64,000 nucleotides of DNA from Riptortus pedestris (GCA_019009955.1 CM032230.1:110909001-110973000); one strand, 5' to 3'. Positions 22,689-35,059 are shown, numbered from the stretch's first letter. Notes: generated from the letters alone by a model not told the origin. Numbers and translations are program-made.

Positions 22689-24183
22689 AAAGTCGGTCAC
22701 TCATGGGCTGCGTAAAGTAAGCAGATTTCCCTCGTGAATTTAAACAAGAGATAAATCTACATACTAGTAACACAATAACAACGTCATCATCAAGTGAATA
22801 AATACAAACGATAATAAGAAACCTCCAGGCGGGAAGTACCTCAAACGTAAACAAACAGGTGTGCCAACTTCTCACAGGAAAGAAAAATAACTAAATAAAT
22901 ATATCTTAATATATATAAATCTCCTGTCACGATGTTTGTCCGCGATGGACTCCTAAACTACTTAACCGATTTTAAATTAAATTGGCACACCGTGAGCAGT
23001 CTGGTCCAACTTGAGAGATAGGCTATATTAATTTTCTCTGAGACGAACAGGAGTGGGGGTTATAAGGGAGGCCTGAAATTAAAAGTCGCGATATTTTGTT
23101 TTCTATTGGTTTTTTCGCAAATATGCACATAACAAAAGTTGTTTATTTTGCTATTTAGAGTAACTTTTGTTATATACACTTTTTTCGTATACCGAATTAT
23201 AAACGAGATATGCGCTAAAAATTATAGCGGAAGTGAAAAATTTTATTTGGCACAAAAGACTCAACCGAACTAAATAAAACACTCAGTATGTGTATTAGCA
23301 CTAACGCCTTCCTTATAAAAAGCCATACTATTTCTAGGGACAGGCAGGAGAGTGGGGGTTATATGGGAGACCTAAAATTAAAAATATTGGTATTTCGTTT
23401 CCTATTGTAGTTTCGGCAAATATGCACATAACAAAAGTTGTTTATTTTGTTATTTAGAGAAATTTGCTCAAGAATTCTTTTCAATATGAACTACCAGGTA
23501 CCTCACCTGGAAAAATTAATTCAAATGTATGTTAATATTTAGTCCTTAATAATTCAAATCTATGCATAATGCACAGGAAGCGGGAAATATGACAATATGG
23601 AGGACAGTGAAGTCTTACATAAAAAATTAATTTTATTATTAACAAATCCACAGAAACGATGGATATTAACCCTAAACACTGGGGCGGGTACATGTCAAAA
23701 TATTGTGCAAAGTAAAGCCTTGCCAAAAAAATACCATCACCATTCAGCCACAAATGAATTCCCGAGCGAACGCGGGTATCTGAGCTAGTCAGAATATAAA
23801 ATATTAATTTTATTGAAAAGTATTTACTATATCTAGTACTTTAATTTATAATGGATCAGAATAATTTTTATCTCCATCAATCAAATTTTAGTAGTCCAAG
23901 AACTTAGGAAGGAGATTCACGATAACATATTTGCATTTATCTTGTATAATCAAGGTCTCTTGAAAACAATTTACGGTATTTAAACTTTGAATAATGTGAT
24001 TTATTAAATAACAGAGTATTGTTTATGAGCAGAAGTGGAGAATTTTTGAAAACTGAAAAATGCAAATATCTGTATTGATTATATCTATTTATATTCAAAA
24101 TAGAGAAAAAATGTATAGGACAATATATTTAGCAAATATAATTTGCAATGAGATAGGTTCTATACAATGTTTTGATCCGACGT
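22689..24183 (-). mobile_element. HINE-like element (type II) split by Helitron 3
   Basis: The 3' end lies at 22689 (GTCGGTCACTCATGGGCTGCG, GTAAGCAGATTTCCC). The module breaks at 22919 and resumes at 23789. It runs on through TATAATGGATCAGAATAATT to the core block TGATCCGACGT at 24183, where it meets an oppositely oriented copy. The hairpin end is lost. Confidence 0.7.
22920..23788 (+). mobile_element. Helitron 3, non-autonomous, clean ends
   Basis: The 5' end is A^TCTCCTGTCACGATG and the 3' end is GGGTATCTGAG then CTAG^T, with a CCCG..CGGG hairpin just upstream. There is no target duplication, as expected. The start CCTGTCACGATGTTTGTCC is unlike that of Helitrons 1 and 2. The interior (two ~298-bp units anchored at 23049 and 23348) and the 210-bp 3' module (23578-23788) match Helitron 1. 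The family therefore mixes different 5' starts with a common 3' half. No coding capacity is present. Confidence 0.85.
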
Positions 24184-24510
24184 ATCTCCGTTATTATGTG
24201 TCGGATCGAAAAATTATATAGAGGAAATCAAATTGAAAATGTATTGTTCTATAAATGTTGATATGTACCTTTTTTCATTATCTTTAGTATTAGCCGAGAT
24301 ATTTGCATTTTTTAGTTTTCGGTCTTCAGTAAAGCCCCACTCCTACTCATCTCATATTTTCAATATTCTATTATGTTATGATGCACTTTATTTGAAGCCT
24401 AAATACCAAATATTGTTCTCATTGATCTTTTAAGTTTCGAGATATATGAAAATACGTGGCGCACGTTGGAAATCTGCTTAGTTAACGGAGTCCCTGCGTG
24501 ACGGACTTTT
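24184..24510 (+). mobile_element. HINE-like element, 3' half (type I), head-to-head junction
   Basis: It begins at ATCTCCGTTATTATGTGTCG and runs to CACGTTGGAAATCTGCTTAG and CTGCGTGACGGACTTTT. The first bases join directly onto an opposite-strand copy, at the shared GATCCGACGTAT / CGGATC block. Confidence 0.75.
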
Positions 24511-24513
24511 ATA

Positions 24514-24690
24514 GAAAAAGGAAGATTAAGTTCGTTAATGGCTGGTTAGGATTACTCATTACCGTTCTTATTACCATTTGTATTTATTCACTTAAATTAG
24601 CGGTGGTGTTACCAGTATGTATATTTATCTATTGTAAACCTTAGCGTGGGAAATCTGCTTCGTTTACTCAGCCCCTGCGTGACGGCAGTC
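24514..24690 (+). mobile_element. HINE-like 3' end (type II), tandem to the previous one
   Basis: It contains GATTACTCATTACCGTTC, GGTGGTGTTACCAGTATG, GTGGGAAATCTGCTTCG and GCCCCTGCGTGACGG. It directly follows the ACTTTT of the upstream copy, so two 3' ends are stacked in the same direction. Confidence 0.75.
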
Positions 24691-25609
24691 TGTCATTAAT
24701 TTGTAGTAATCATTAATCTTACATTTTCAAAAAGAAATCTTCAATGTTTTTCCTCTAGTTCTCACAACCAAGTGGACAGTACATAATTTTTTTTAAAAAA
24801 AGTATCAAATGAACTTATAAACTTCCCATGGTTGAAACATACTTTCCCAACACTCCTAACTCTTCAAAATTTAACTAATTTTCGTATTTTAACTACCACA
24901 AAAAGGCGAAGGCCGAAATTGATGTCAATGCAGAATTTGAATATCTATTTATAATCTTCTATTCTATCTATCTGTATTTATAATTATTATATCTCCCCCC
25001 CCCAAAAAAAATTGAATAATATTTGTATACCTAAAAAAGTTAGTTCATCTAGGTTTATCATCGTTTTTTATATCAGATCTTTTGAAATATATGATGATAT
25101 TTTATTATAAACCTAAAGGGAAAAAAAGGGGGGAAAAGCAGTGCTCATTTTTTAATGGTAGGAGATGGAGATCAAGAGAAGTTACAGTTCAGAGATTATG
25201 TGAGAGAAAATATGCGAGATTTGCATATTTCCTGCTGAGTTTGCTTCCAGTGATTCCTGGAGGAATTTCTATTCAGATCCAGCCACCGAAATATTCCTTA
25301 CTCCAAATCGAGAGAATGCAGGGAATTTTTCCAACAGGAGCAATCTCAAATATAAAAACATCAATGTTTCCTATTGAAAGAAAATGTTATAGACGGAATA
25401 CAACTTACACATTTTCGTATTTCTGTGTATCACGCAGAAATAAATAATTACGTAAGAAGTTTAAATGTAATTGCTACAATATAAATGTTTTATGGATCGA
25501 ATGCTCCTAAACTCAACGCATTCCTAATTCGGGAAAGCCGGAAATAGTTTATTTTCAGTAATATAGCATTAAAAAGTTTTATTTTAATTTATTAATCCCA
25601 GACATCTCA
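24691..25609. other. A+T-rich, one unrecognised 121-codon frame
   Basis: A complete frame at 25082-25447 (Lys/Arg-rich, ATG to stop) has no similarity I can name. Its codon composition looks like its surroundings. I treat it as chance unless it is expressed. Confidence 0.35.
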
Positions 25610-25970
25610 CTTGAACAACTCTCATACATTAAAAAAGACTTACGTACCGATACAATACTTAAACGAAGCAGAGAATGGATGACATGTAACAAATCTTACA
25701 GCTTACACCAATACATACCAAATATAACTCACCACAACTACTACACAATTAAGAGTCACCATCACAAATGCACACAAATTCTAAAGGAAGATAGTTATTA
25801 TTTATCAAGATTTAAAATTCAATAAATGTCAAATGTACTTGCGACACACAGACAACATAAAACGTTTTTACACATGCTCTTTGACTGTTCAACATATAAT
25901 AGAATTAGATCACATTTGATGAACATAATTTTAAAAGGAGGTAATTGTAATTGAAACGTAATAAAGAACT
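25610..25970 (+). pseudogene. LINE ORF2 C-terminal remnant (RNase H side)
   Basis: A frame reads LSYIKKDLRTDTILKRSREW, then ..NITHHNYYTIKSHHHKC.. and ..DSYYLSRFKIQ before a stop. It is followed in another frame by HMLFDCSTYNRIRSHL. The order (..R.W........Y, then a Cys/His knuckle region ending H.LF.C..YN..R) is typical of the part after RNase H in I/jockey-group LINEs. At least one frameshift and several stops make it dead. Confidence 0.5.
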
Positions 25971-26544
25971 AAAAAAGTTTATAAACTTATAGATATGGAT
26001 ATAGCAAAAATACATTAGAATGTATAGTTGATTATGAGGATGATCACTTTACTCGTTTTTCATGCAAAATGCGATAATAGAATTGGGAAATTGTTTATAT
26101 TTGTATTTGGGGACTGAGTATTGTTAATATGAACAATGGTTACTTTACTCATCAAACGTTAATAGTTTACACCTCACTTTCTTCAATCGTATTACAGACT
26201 AATACATGAACAAAATTGTAACATATGTTTACTCTAAGTGCTCAGATAATACATTCCTTTCATACCGACAGGAAGCTAGATTTATTTGATCCCAAGAATG
26301 ATGATAAACTCGTCAATACTCGTCCGACTAAAATTTCACACTTCATGCTCGAAACTGTAAATATGACTAATTTGAAGTCGATAAATGGATTATGGATTAA
26401 ATGGAGTGCTTCTCTTATTCAGTATTTATATTTCCACAACGGGAAACCTTTATTGTATCAACGTTTTTCGAATAACAGCAATTCTAATCATAAATTTGTC
26501 TAAATGATTATATCTCGGGTAAATCAAATGATTATTATTATTAT

Positions 26545-26762
26545 TATAATTTATTAACGTCCACTTTTTACAACTTCGGCTAATATGGAAGGGTTATCTA
26601 CAGTTTACCACTTTTTTCTAGCCAGGGTGGGATTTTATTTAATGAGTTAATCACTAAATAAATTCCTGTTGGAATCCAAATCGCCACTTAAAACACATGG
26701 TAAACTTAAGGTTGTGAGATGAAGGCCAATGCTTTAACTCCCATGGTTAAACTGAGCCCCAA
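26545..26762 (-). repeat. SINE-A, full layout, diverged
   Basis: (ATT)n at 26534-26546 forms the tail. Plus-strand blocks TTATTAACGTCCAC, GGGTTATCTACAG, TAGCCAGGGTGGG, ATCCAAATCGCCAC (decayed box B) and CTTTAACTCCCATGG follow. The promoter boxes are damaged. Confidence 0.75.
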
Positions 26763-27614
26763 AAACAAATGTATGGCAGCACTTTTACTATATTTATGTT
26801 ATTGGTGAATGTGATAAGATGATTTTGTGTATCCAATCTTGTTTTTTCGACGTAAAACCACTTATATTCCAATCCGTCTGTTCAACAACGGGTAACACGG
26901 CTTGTTCTGAAACAAATTGATACGTTGTCATGGAAATGTACCATTTTATTGGTCTTAAGACTCACTTTATGAAGTCTCCTTCTCAAAGTGCAACACATTA
27001 AGGCTCTCCTTGAAACTAGTTGAAGGGCCTAACTGAACTCAGCCTTTCAACTTCCAATGTGCTTCTCTTTAAGATTAGCCAAGTGGCCAATTCGCCAAAT
27101 TACCTCTAGCGGGCTTATCTTCAGAGGCTTAATTAAGTAACATGCATATTCCATTAATGCGTATTCAAAGGATAATAAATTGCTTAATGCCCCCGCCCCC
27201 CAACTGTCGGAAAGAATGCTGAATATTATAAAGGCATTTAAAACGGAATGTCCCGGTTGTTTGAAAAGAATTTAAAATATCGCAGATTAAAATGAAAGGG
27301 AAATGGAGAAATGCTCAACGACGTTCTTACGAAATAAATTGATGAAACTTTCTATGTTTATTAGAAATACTGGAATGCCTAACAAAATATCATCCTACCA
27401 CTTTATTAATAATAATTATAACTAAAGACTTTTATGAAATTACAGAAATGTGAAACGAATTAATTAGAAAATGTTTTACAGGCACAAGCATTTTAGAGGA
27501 ATTAACTATTTACCTCTGAATACATAAATAAATTTCGTCTCAGTAATGTTATGACAAAACCAATATACTATATATTATTGAAATATAATTTTTAATTATT
27601 TTCATACCTAATTT
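26763..27614. other. Unrecognised stretch
   Basis: No open frame or repeat family was recognised. There is a C-run at 27189. Confidence 0.35.
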
Positions 27615-28066
27615 TAGAGTGCTCACTAGTGGGCGCAATTTTTGTCAGATCGTCACCAAATTCGAAAATTTAAACGTTTTATGTAAAAATTAAGATCAAG
27701 TTCGTTAGCTGTTAAAATGAGGGTGCTTAGAGGTTTAAATCGGAATGGTCCTGGTTTTGAGAGAAGGGGAATGAGAAAATTCAATATATCTCCATTATTA
27801 TGAGTCCTAACAAAAAATGTTATAGAATCAATCTTGTTGAACTTTTGATTTTCTGCACTTGTTGCTCTATGGATTTTTTGGTAACTTAATTATTTAGCGA
27901 GTTAGTCACACTGTTTTTAGTATTCTTCCTTCAGTAACGCCGCCCTTTTTACTCATGGGTTTTTTTAAATATAAATAGAGAATACGTGGTGAAATGAGAT
28001 CACAGGTGTTATACTAGCACTCGGAAAATCTGCTTATGCAGCCCTCGAGACAAGGACTTTTTTTGT
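27615..28066 (+). mobile_element. HINE-like element, diverged copy
   Basis: GTGCTCACTAGTGGGCGCAA, TCGTCACCAAATTCG, AAGATCAAGTTCGTTAGC and CTCCATTATTATGAGTCC blocks lead to CGGAAAATCTGCTTATGCAG and CAAGGACTTTT. It uses the same older 3' module as 13520-13966 and 14260-14775. Confidence 0.6.
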
Positions 28067-28392
28067 ATTGTACTGCACGACTGATTAATTCATTTTTTGT
28101 CATATTAATATTAACTTGGTGGTTGTAAAGTCTAATTCCCATATTCGAAACAAAAGAGTTACATTTCCTTTAGGTGTGTTTATTAGAAAGAGAAACAGGC
28201 AACGATATCTTATAAGAAGGTAGTCGTGACCTTAATAGTAGTGCAATTTTTTATTTTCAGTTGATATTTTTTAATATTTCCCACAGTGTTGATAATTTTA
28301 TTAATCATAGCTATATACGACTGAAGCAGTAATACATATAAGGTATTTTTTAAATATGGATTTCCTCTATCGCTTTCGACGACTTTAAAATA

Positions 28393-28444
28393 TCTCCTAT
28401 ATCTGAGATAATAATTCCTTCACCATCCAGCACCTTAAAAAATG
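28393..28444 (+). mobile_element. 52-bp Penelope-like tail with 12-bp target duplication
   Basis: GACTTTAAAATA occurs at 28381-28392 and again at 28445-28456. Between them lies CTGAGATAATAATTCC..., nearly identical to the last ~45 bp of the insertion at 21947-22218. This is a very short 5'-truncated insertion by the same retroelement and it fixes the element's 3' end. Confidence 0.65.
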
Positions 28445-28456
28445 GACTTTAAAATA

Positions 28457-29336
<880 letters not shown>

Positions 29337-29337
<1 letters not shown>

Positions 29338-31245
29338 ACTCTGATAAACTACAACAGGAATGTCCTCCAGGCACACTAGTCTAATGCAAACTAACTTGGA
29401 CTCGGAGTTAGCCGAGGTTCTCTTTAATTTTATTTTGTGGCCGGATTCCAGGACCTTATTATACGAGACCTCTCAAGGTAACTTTAAATTCTCTGCGCTG
29501 AAAAGGCAGAAGGTAAATAAAGACTTACACAGAGCTAGTATTCTGAGTGTTTATTGCAGTACGCCTCTAGTTGCTTCATTTCCAGGTAACCCTGCTGGAA
29601 GGTTCATCTCAATAGACATAGTAGTAAGGTCACCCTTCCGATAGGGCAGTCACACTAAAACTGATATTAACTCATATGCCGACAATTCTGGGGATTGGCT
29701 CATTCTAATATTTCCATTATATTTGTATCCATTACCTCAATGAAATATTACCTTTCGTGCTTAAACCTTTATAGGGTAAGGACCGCTATAGCGGCCACCT
29801 CTTTTAAACTTGGACTACGAGTACTGTTGATAGTTACAAGGGTGTCCACTAGATGTCAGAAGAAAATAAGGAATTATTCCTGAATGTTGGCCCCTCCAGA
29901 GCCCAGATCCACCCCTTCCCAGCAAATCGGCTCATGCCCATTTCTGCTCAGTTAGTACTGATATGTACTCTCACAGTGCATTACCTGTTGTCACGTACGT
30001 TCTTCAGCCTTTACTCCAGCAAAAAGGAATTTAATACTTTACTAAGATATTCTTGATCATGCTTCAGTGAATATAAATTAGTGTTTTGTCACTAGCGTGT
30101 TCTATGTCAAGTAATTAACAAAATACGGCTCTGCTCTTCCATTTTTACAATTTTACCGTATAGAAAATCAGGAGTATTTATTTTTCATTTGCATATAGTA
30201 TTTTTTTTTTTACGTTGTTTGCAAGTTAAACAATCAATTTCGACATTATAAGTAAATTATATTTTATACCAATTTAGTATTCTCAAATATGTTTATTAGA
30301 GTGATAACTAACATTGCTTGTCTTGGCTGAAACAGAAAAGTCCAGGTAATTGAAACATTTTATACAAAAATATATGCTGAAACTATTCTGTTGGAAACAA
30401 AAAAGTCAGTAACTGGTAATGTGTCGAACCCTTTCTTTGACTGGTAGAAATCTGGCGTCTGCCAGCCGGTGCAGGCCGACAACCTAAACGGGCAAGGACT
30501 GCTATAGCAGCCACTCCATTAATTTATTCTCCAATTTTTTTTTTAAATATTCTGTTATTATTAGTAGTCATTTATAGACTCTCTAACACCATTTATAGAG
30601 AAATATGATTTTTCTGATAGCCAGCGAAATGTGCCCTATAATGGGTTAAATAAAAAAATATATTATTTAAATTTTTTATCAGATAGTCGTGGATTTGATT
30701 TTTTTCGTAGGGCCTAGAAATTAATTTTATTTAACGACGAACTTTCAAAATACAATTCTCAGCCCAGGCCACCTGTAGCTTAGCATATTGCCTCAGTTTA
30801 GCTCAGTAGATTAAATAACACAATAACATCCTAGTTCAGCAAAGTAGCATCTGAATCGGCACGACCTACGCTCGCTGACGGTAAATTTGTTTTCTGTAAT
30901 TTTAATTCTTATATAGTAAATAAGATATTATTAATTTATTGTATTTTAATTACAACTATGTCATTGGATATACGTGTTATTGTTATAAATTTTATATTTT
31001 TATGGACTGTTTTGTTATATTACGTACATTTAAAAAAAAACAAAAGCAGTCAGGGGACTGCCGGTAGAAGTGAAAACTCCTTTAGCTTTGATCGCTCAAT
31101 TTTGGCATTGCTGAGAAATTTTTTTTACGAAGTCTTATTTTAAAAATATTTTTAGTTATTTATCAATAAGTAACAGTTATGTTCTATTTTACATGAAAAA
31201 ATGAAATGACAAAAATAATAGTGATAAAAAAAAAATAATGTACCA
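29337..31245. other. Unrecognised stretch with two matching small palindromes
   Basis: AAGGACCGCTATAGCGGCCAC near 29778 and AAGGACTGCTATAGCAGCCAC near 30492 match with compensating changes in the palindrome. Frames of 94 and 67 codons (29360-29644, 29853-30056) match no known family. Confidence 0.35.
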
Positions 31246-31249
31246 CGAA

Positions 31250-31490
31250 TTGTTTTATTTATCAATATAAAATACTATACATAATTATTTCAGTTATTTT
31301 ACATAAAAGAAAAAAATTACATTTCAGAATTATTACAAATGCTTTACAAAAATAAGTTAAGTACACTCAGAAAAATCAATTTCTATCCATAATTTCAACA
31401 ACTCTTGCACCATAATCACTGCCAGCATCATCACCAATTTCTAAAACTGATACAATCGGTAGATGGTAGCTAAAGTAGGATACAAACAGT
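31250..31490 (-). other. Unrecognised coding-like 3' end
   Basis: On the minus strand a frame reads PIVSVLEIGDDAGSDYGARV, then VEIMDRN and stops near 31384. An AATAAA-type signal lies about 120 bp further on. The acidic GDDAGSDYG stretch looks like real protein and could be a transposase or host exon end. I do not recognise a family, and no upstream exon is evident before the 22-bp minisatellite. Confidence 0.3.
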
Positions 31491-31496
31491 TTTGAT

Positions 31497-31620
31497 TCGA
31501 ATTTATTTAAATATCGGAATTTATTTAAATATTCGAATTTATTTATTTAAATATTCGAATTTATTTATTTAAATATTCGAATTTATTTATTTAAATATTC
31601 GAATTTATTTAAACTTCGGA
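31497..31620. repeat. 22-bp minisatellite
   Basis: The unit TATTCGAATTTATTTATTTAAA repeats about five times, with a 4-bp shorter variant at the start and end. The unit contains the palindrome TTCGAA. Confidence 0.9.
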
Positions 31621-31774
31621 TTAAAATATCTATGAAAGTAAAAATGGTAGATATATAGTATCTGTAAACGAAATGATGCTGGTTTTGTCCTCTTTAAAAT
31701 GGTATGCGAACGAAAACTCTAGCTAATTTGGTTCAGGAGTTATGAAGAAAAGAAGCTCCTTTAGCTTTGAGTTG

Positions 31775-32212
31775 AGTACTAGCGGTGGCGGTGGCGGTGT
31801 CACGATTTCATACTTTTTTCCTCTCCCGCAAATGCTTCCTTACGGGGTGCACAACGTGCCTAAAGAAGTTTTCACTTCAATTGTAAATAAACTATCAAAT
31901 GATTAGGTTATAAAATACCATATGATTTTATTTCTAAACCTTAGTACTAGCGGTGGCGGTGGCGGTGTCGCGATTTCATACTTTTTTCCTCTCCCGCAAA
32001 TGCTTCCTTACGGGGTGCACAACGTGCCTAAAGAAGTTTTCACTTCAATTGTAAATAAACTATCAAATGATTAGGTTATAAAATACCATATGATTTTATT
32101 TCTAAACCTTAGTACTAGCGGTGGCGGTGGCGGTGTCGCGATTTCATACTTTTTTCCTCTCCCGCAAATGCTTCCTTACGGGGTGCACAACGTGCCTAAA
32201 GAAGTTTTAACT
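31775..32212. repeat. 168-bp tandem repeat, 2.6 units
   Basis: AGTACTAGCGGTGGCGGTGG starts at 31775, 31943 and 32111, exactly 168 bp apart. The units are almost identical (one A/G difference seen in the GTGTCRCG block). The first ~100 bp of each unit is G+C-rich against an A/T-rich second part. The near identity implies recent amplification. Confidence 0.95.
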
Positions 32213-32377
32213 TCAAAAATAGTTTTAGACTTTTTAATTATGCTGTTTTATTGTTTGTAGCTTTGAGGATAGGAATTTAATTCCCGAAAGCGCTAAGCGG
32301 TTGTAAAAAATAGATTGTGAGGAGCCACAAAAAAGTGTTTCTGATTAACCTGACAATAACATAACTTTTTTGGGGGG

Positions 32378-32590
32378 TCAGGTTACGCTAAGGCGTTGGT
32401 CTTCATCTCACTCTGTAAACCTAGAATTGTGAGTTCGGGTCTTACCTATATTATAAATAAGAATTTATTTAGTGACGAACTCGTTAAATAAAATATTTCA
32501 TTCCAACCTGACTAGCAAAGGGTGGTAACTTATGGATAACCAGGCCCAATTAGACCAAGTAGCACAGAGTGGACGTTAATAGATAATGTA
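32378..32590 (+). repeat. SINE-A, full layout, diverged
   Basis: GGTCAGGTTACGCTAAGG (box A region), GTGAGTTCGGGTCTTAC (box B region), TTTATTTAGTGACGAACTCG, GGGTGGTAACTTATGGATAA and GTGGACGTTAATAGATAA are in order. Confidence 0.75.
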
Positions 32591-32755
32591 ACATAAATGT
32601 TTTATCTCCATTCTTGCCGTTATGTTGAACTATTGATTTCATTTCTGCTAACATAAATCAGTGAATTGGGCTCGTGGGTGATTATACCCATATGATTATA
32701 ATATGATCCATTATAGTAAGGATGAACAAGGTATTGACTTCTTCGCAGTAGATTC

Positions 32756-33200
32756 ATTTAGCAGATTTCGCCTTAGGGAAATCTAGTGTTGAGGTTGTAC
32801 TCATGACGAAACTTCTTCAAATGCCCATCGATCCATACATATATATTTGTCTGTTATGGCTCCAGCGGTTGCAATTTTTGTTTCGTCGTTAACAAACGCG
32901 ATATAAAAGCCTTTTATGTAAAAATAAAGATCAAGTTTGTTCTCCGTTAAAATAGAGCCGTTGTTGGAGAAGGGTTTAGAGAGGAGAATTTTGAAAGTTA
33001 GAAATATCTCCGTTGTTATACGGAAAACCATATAAAACCCATCTAATTGCAATTTTTATTTTTATTTATTAATGGACACCTCATCGAAGGTGATTTGCCA
33101 TTTGCCAATTGCAATTTTAATGCCCTATAAATGTTGTTATACATGTTTTTTTCCTCTTTCTCCATTATTAACCGAGATTTTTACAATTTTAGCGGATTTC
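32756..33200 (+). mobile_element. HINE-like element, hairpin-end half with small nested insertion
   Basis: TTAGCAGATTTCGCC, GGTTGTACTCATGACG and TTGTCTGTTATGGCTCC precede the core. At 33043-33118 the core is interrupted by about 53 bp flanked by ATTGCAATTTT repeats. The core then continues to ATTAACCGAGATTTTTAC and ends in another AGCGGATTTCC piece. Confidence 0.7.
33055..33107 (-). mobile_element. Short LINE-type 3' tail with 11-bp target duplication
   Basis: Direct repeats ATTGCAATTTT flank this insertion. On the minus strand it reads GGCAAATCACCTTCGATGAG, then GTGTCCATTAATAAATAAAA. The CCATTAATAAATAA ending resembles the SINE-A tail (GACGTTAATAAATAA), so this may be the 3' end of the LINE that mobilises SINE-A. 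Confidence 0.45.
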
Positions 33201-35059
33201 CTCAAATGTCCTTAATGCGATGGGACTTGATCCATCCATTAATAAAATCCCGAGAATTCGTTTCATACCTTCTGTCATGAATTTTCGTTATTGTATAAAT
33301 AATTTAATAATATATTTTTTGTTAAATGAATTTTCAAGAATTATACACAGAATTATTATTATGTTATAGCAAGACACTACTAGACTAGAACACTAGACTA
33401 CGCTTTCCTATTTGGGTAACTAAAAAAGGACTTAGATATTCCGCAAAATGAGTTACATCATCATTTTTCTGATTTCCAATTTTTGCCAATAAATGTGGTT
33501 TTCTAAACTGTAGAGTTGTTTAATTACCGCCAGCACTATTCCCGTAATTAGCATAAAATATTAACATTTTTGGATTTTTAATATTTGTTATGGATTATTC
33601 TTTTATTTATTTTTACAAATTATCTTAAATTTTTCAAAACAACAATCACATGACAAGAGTTCTCTAACGCATTCTGAAATGAAATACATGGTGGTTTAAA
33701 CTTGTTTTTATTCTTGATACCTGAATATAAATTATTTCCGAAAAAGGAAAACGTCAGTATCTTAAAATTATTTTAATAAAACAAACTTTTCAATTGAAAA
33801 CACCCTGAACACTTTATTATATTTATTTTTAAGGATTAAAAGAGTGGTTAGTTAGTTTTACATTTTTTTTTTGCAACATTTTCGGATGCAAGCTTTCTTT
33901 TTAGTTTACACATACCATTTTTTAAAATTTGTATTCGTTATATTTTATCTTGTTTCTATTATATTGTAGTACTTCTGCTTATTTTTATTTTTTTAATTAG
34001 TTCCCAAACTCATTTAATTAATAATATTTATTATTTATTTGTAAATCATTTTTATATATTGTTTCGTTTCACTTTTTTTTCAAATTATGTTTTTGTTCTG
34101 TTGTAGTTTTATTTTGGTTAAGTGTCTATCTTAGTTATTTTCTAGTTTATGTGTGTCTTGTTGTTACCTATTACCATTTTTTTCTAGTATTAGCTGTTCT
34201 TTGTTGTTTTCTATAGTTATGTTATGTTCATGATATTTTTTTACTTGTTTAGAGCAATGTCTCCCTAGTTGCGAAGCACAGAAATATTTTTAAAAAATAA
34301 ACAAAACTTCAAAAACCAATAATTCCTTTTATTTAAAGGATTTACGGGGACTGAAAATATATTTATAGGCGCAGAGTGACATAGAAATGTATATATGTAT
34401 CGAAATTCATGGTTGAACTCTTCTCTTCCCTTTGGTTTTTCAAATCAACAATCGGCCTAGTACCTTTTGATATCCGGACGAATATTCAGCCAGCTTTTTC
34501 CACCTTCAAAAGACGTGGGACGAGCTTTTGTCATGTAGGATTTCGATCTCGCTCGAGTGACGTCGATATTCGGAACACGTCATGCATGAGCGAATTAAAA
34601 CGTGTTCAGAGCTTCCTCACAAAGAGTCGCAGTGTGTTCTCTTTTTGGCCCGACTTTTGTAGGCTGCGCCAAGTGAAGAGGAATTATTCCAGGGAATTTT
34701 TTACTTTTTAGTTGAGAGAGAGAGAGAAATGTAACTCATTTCCAGTCGACTGAACTTAATAAATCACGTTTAATTGACTGACGTTTTGAGCGATTGTAAA
34801 ATACGAGAGTTTCAATCTCTATGCAGTATCTATTTGCTACATCCACAAAAGGAAAAAAAAAAGTCAGTCCCTCAGGGACTACAAAGACAAAACAGAATTC
34901 CCACGTAATGGTATAACATACAAATAACGTCATCTCGCAGTATATTCTCTATTTCTAACTCAAAATTCGATGAGTGGTATTTGGAGTTTACTGGAGGCAG
35001 AAAACAAGAGCAAAACAAGCGAATAACTCTCTCTTACTATTTGAATTCAGAGAAAATGT
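33201..35059. other. A/T-rich DNA, nothing firm
   Basis: 33750-34310 is T-rich and could be an old retroelement 3' UTR. A 100-codon frame at 34409-34711 lies in more balanced sequence but has no recognised similarity. Confidence 0.35.

Noticed and set aside
25082..25447. 121-codon Lys/Arg-rich frame
   Set aside because: No similarity recognised, and composition is like the surrounding DNA.
31775..32212. Possible CRISPR-like array
   Set aside because: Units are contiguous 168-bp tandem copies without distinct spacers, and the DNA is eukaryotic.
34409..34711. 100-codon frame in balanced-composition DNA
   Set aside because: No family recognised on either strand.
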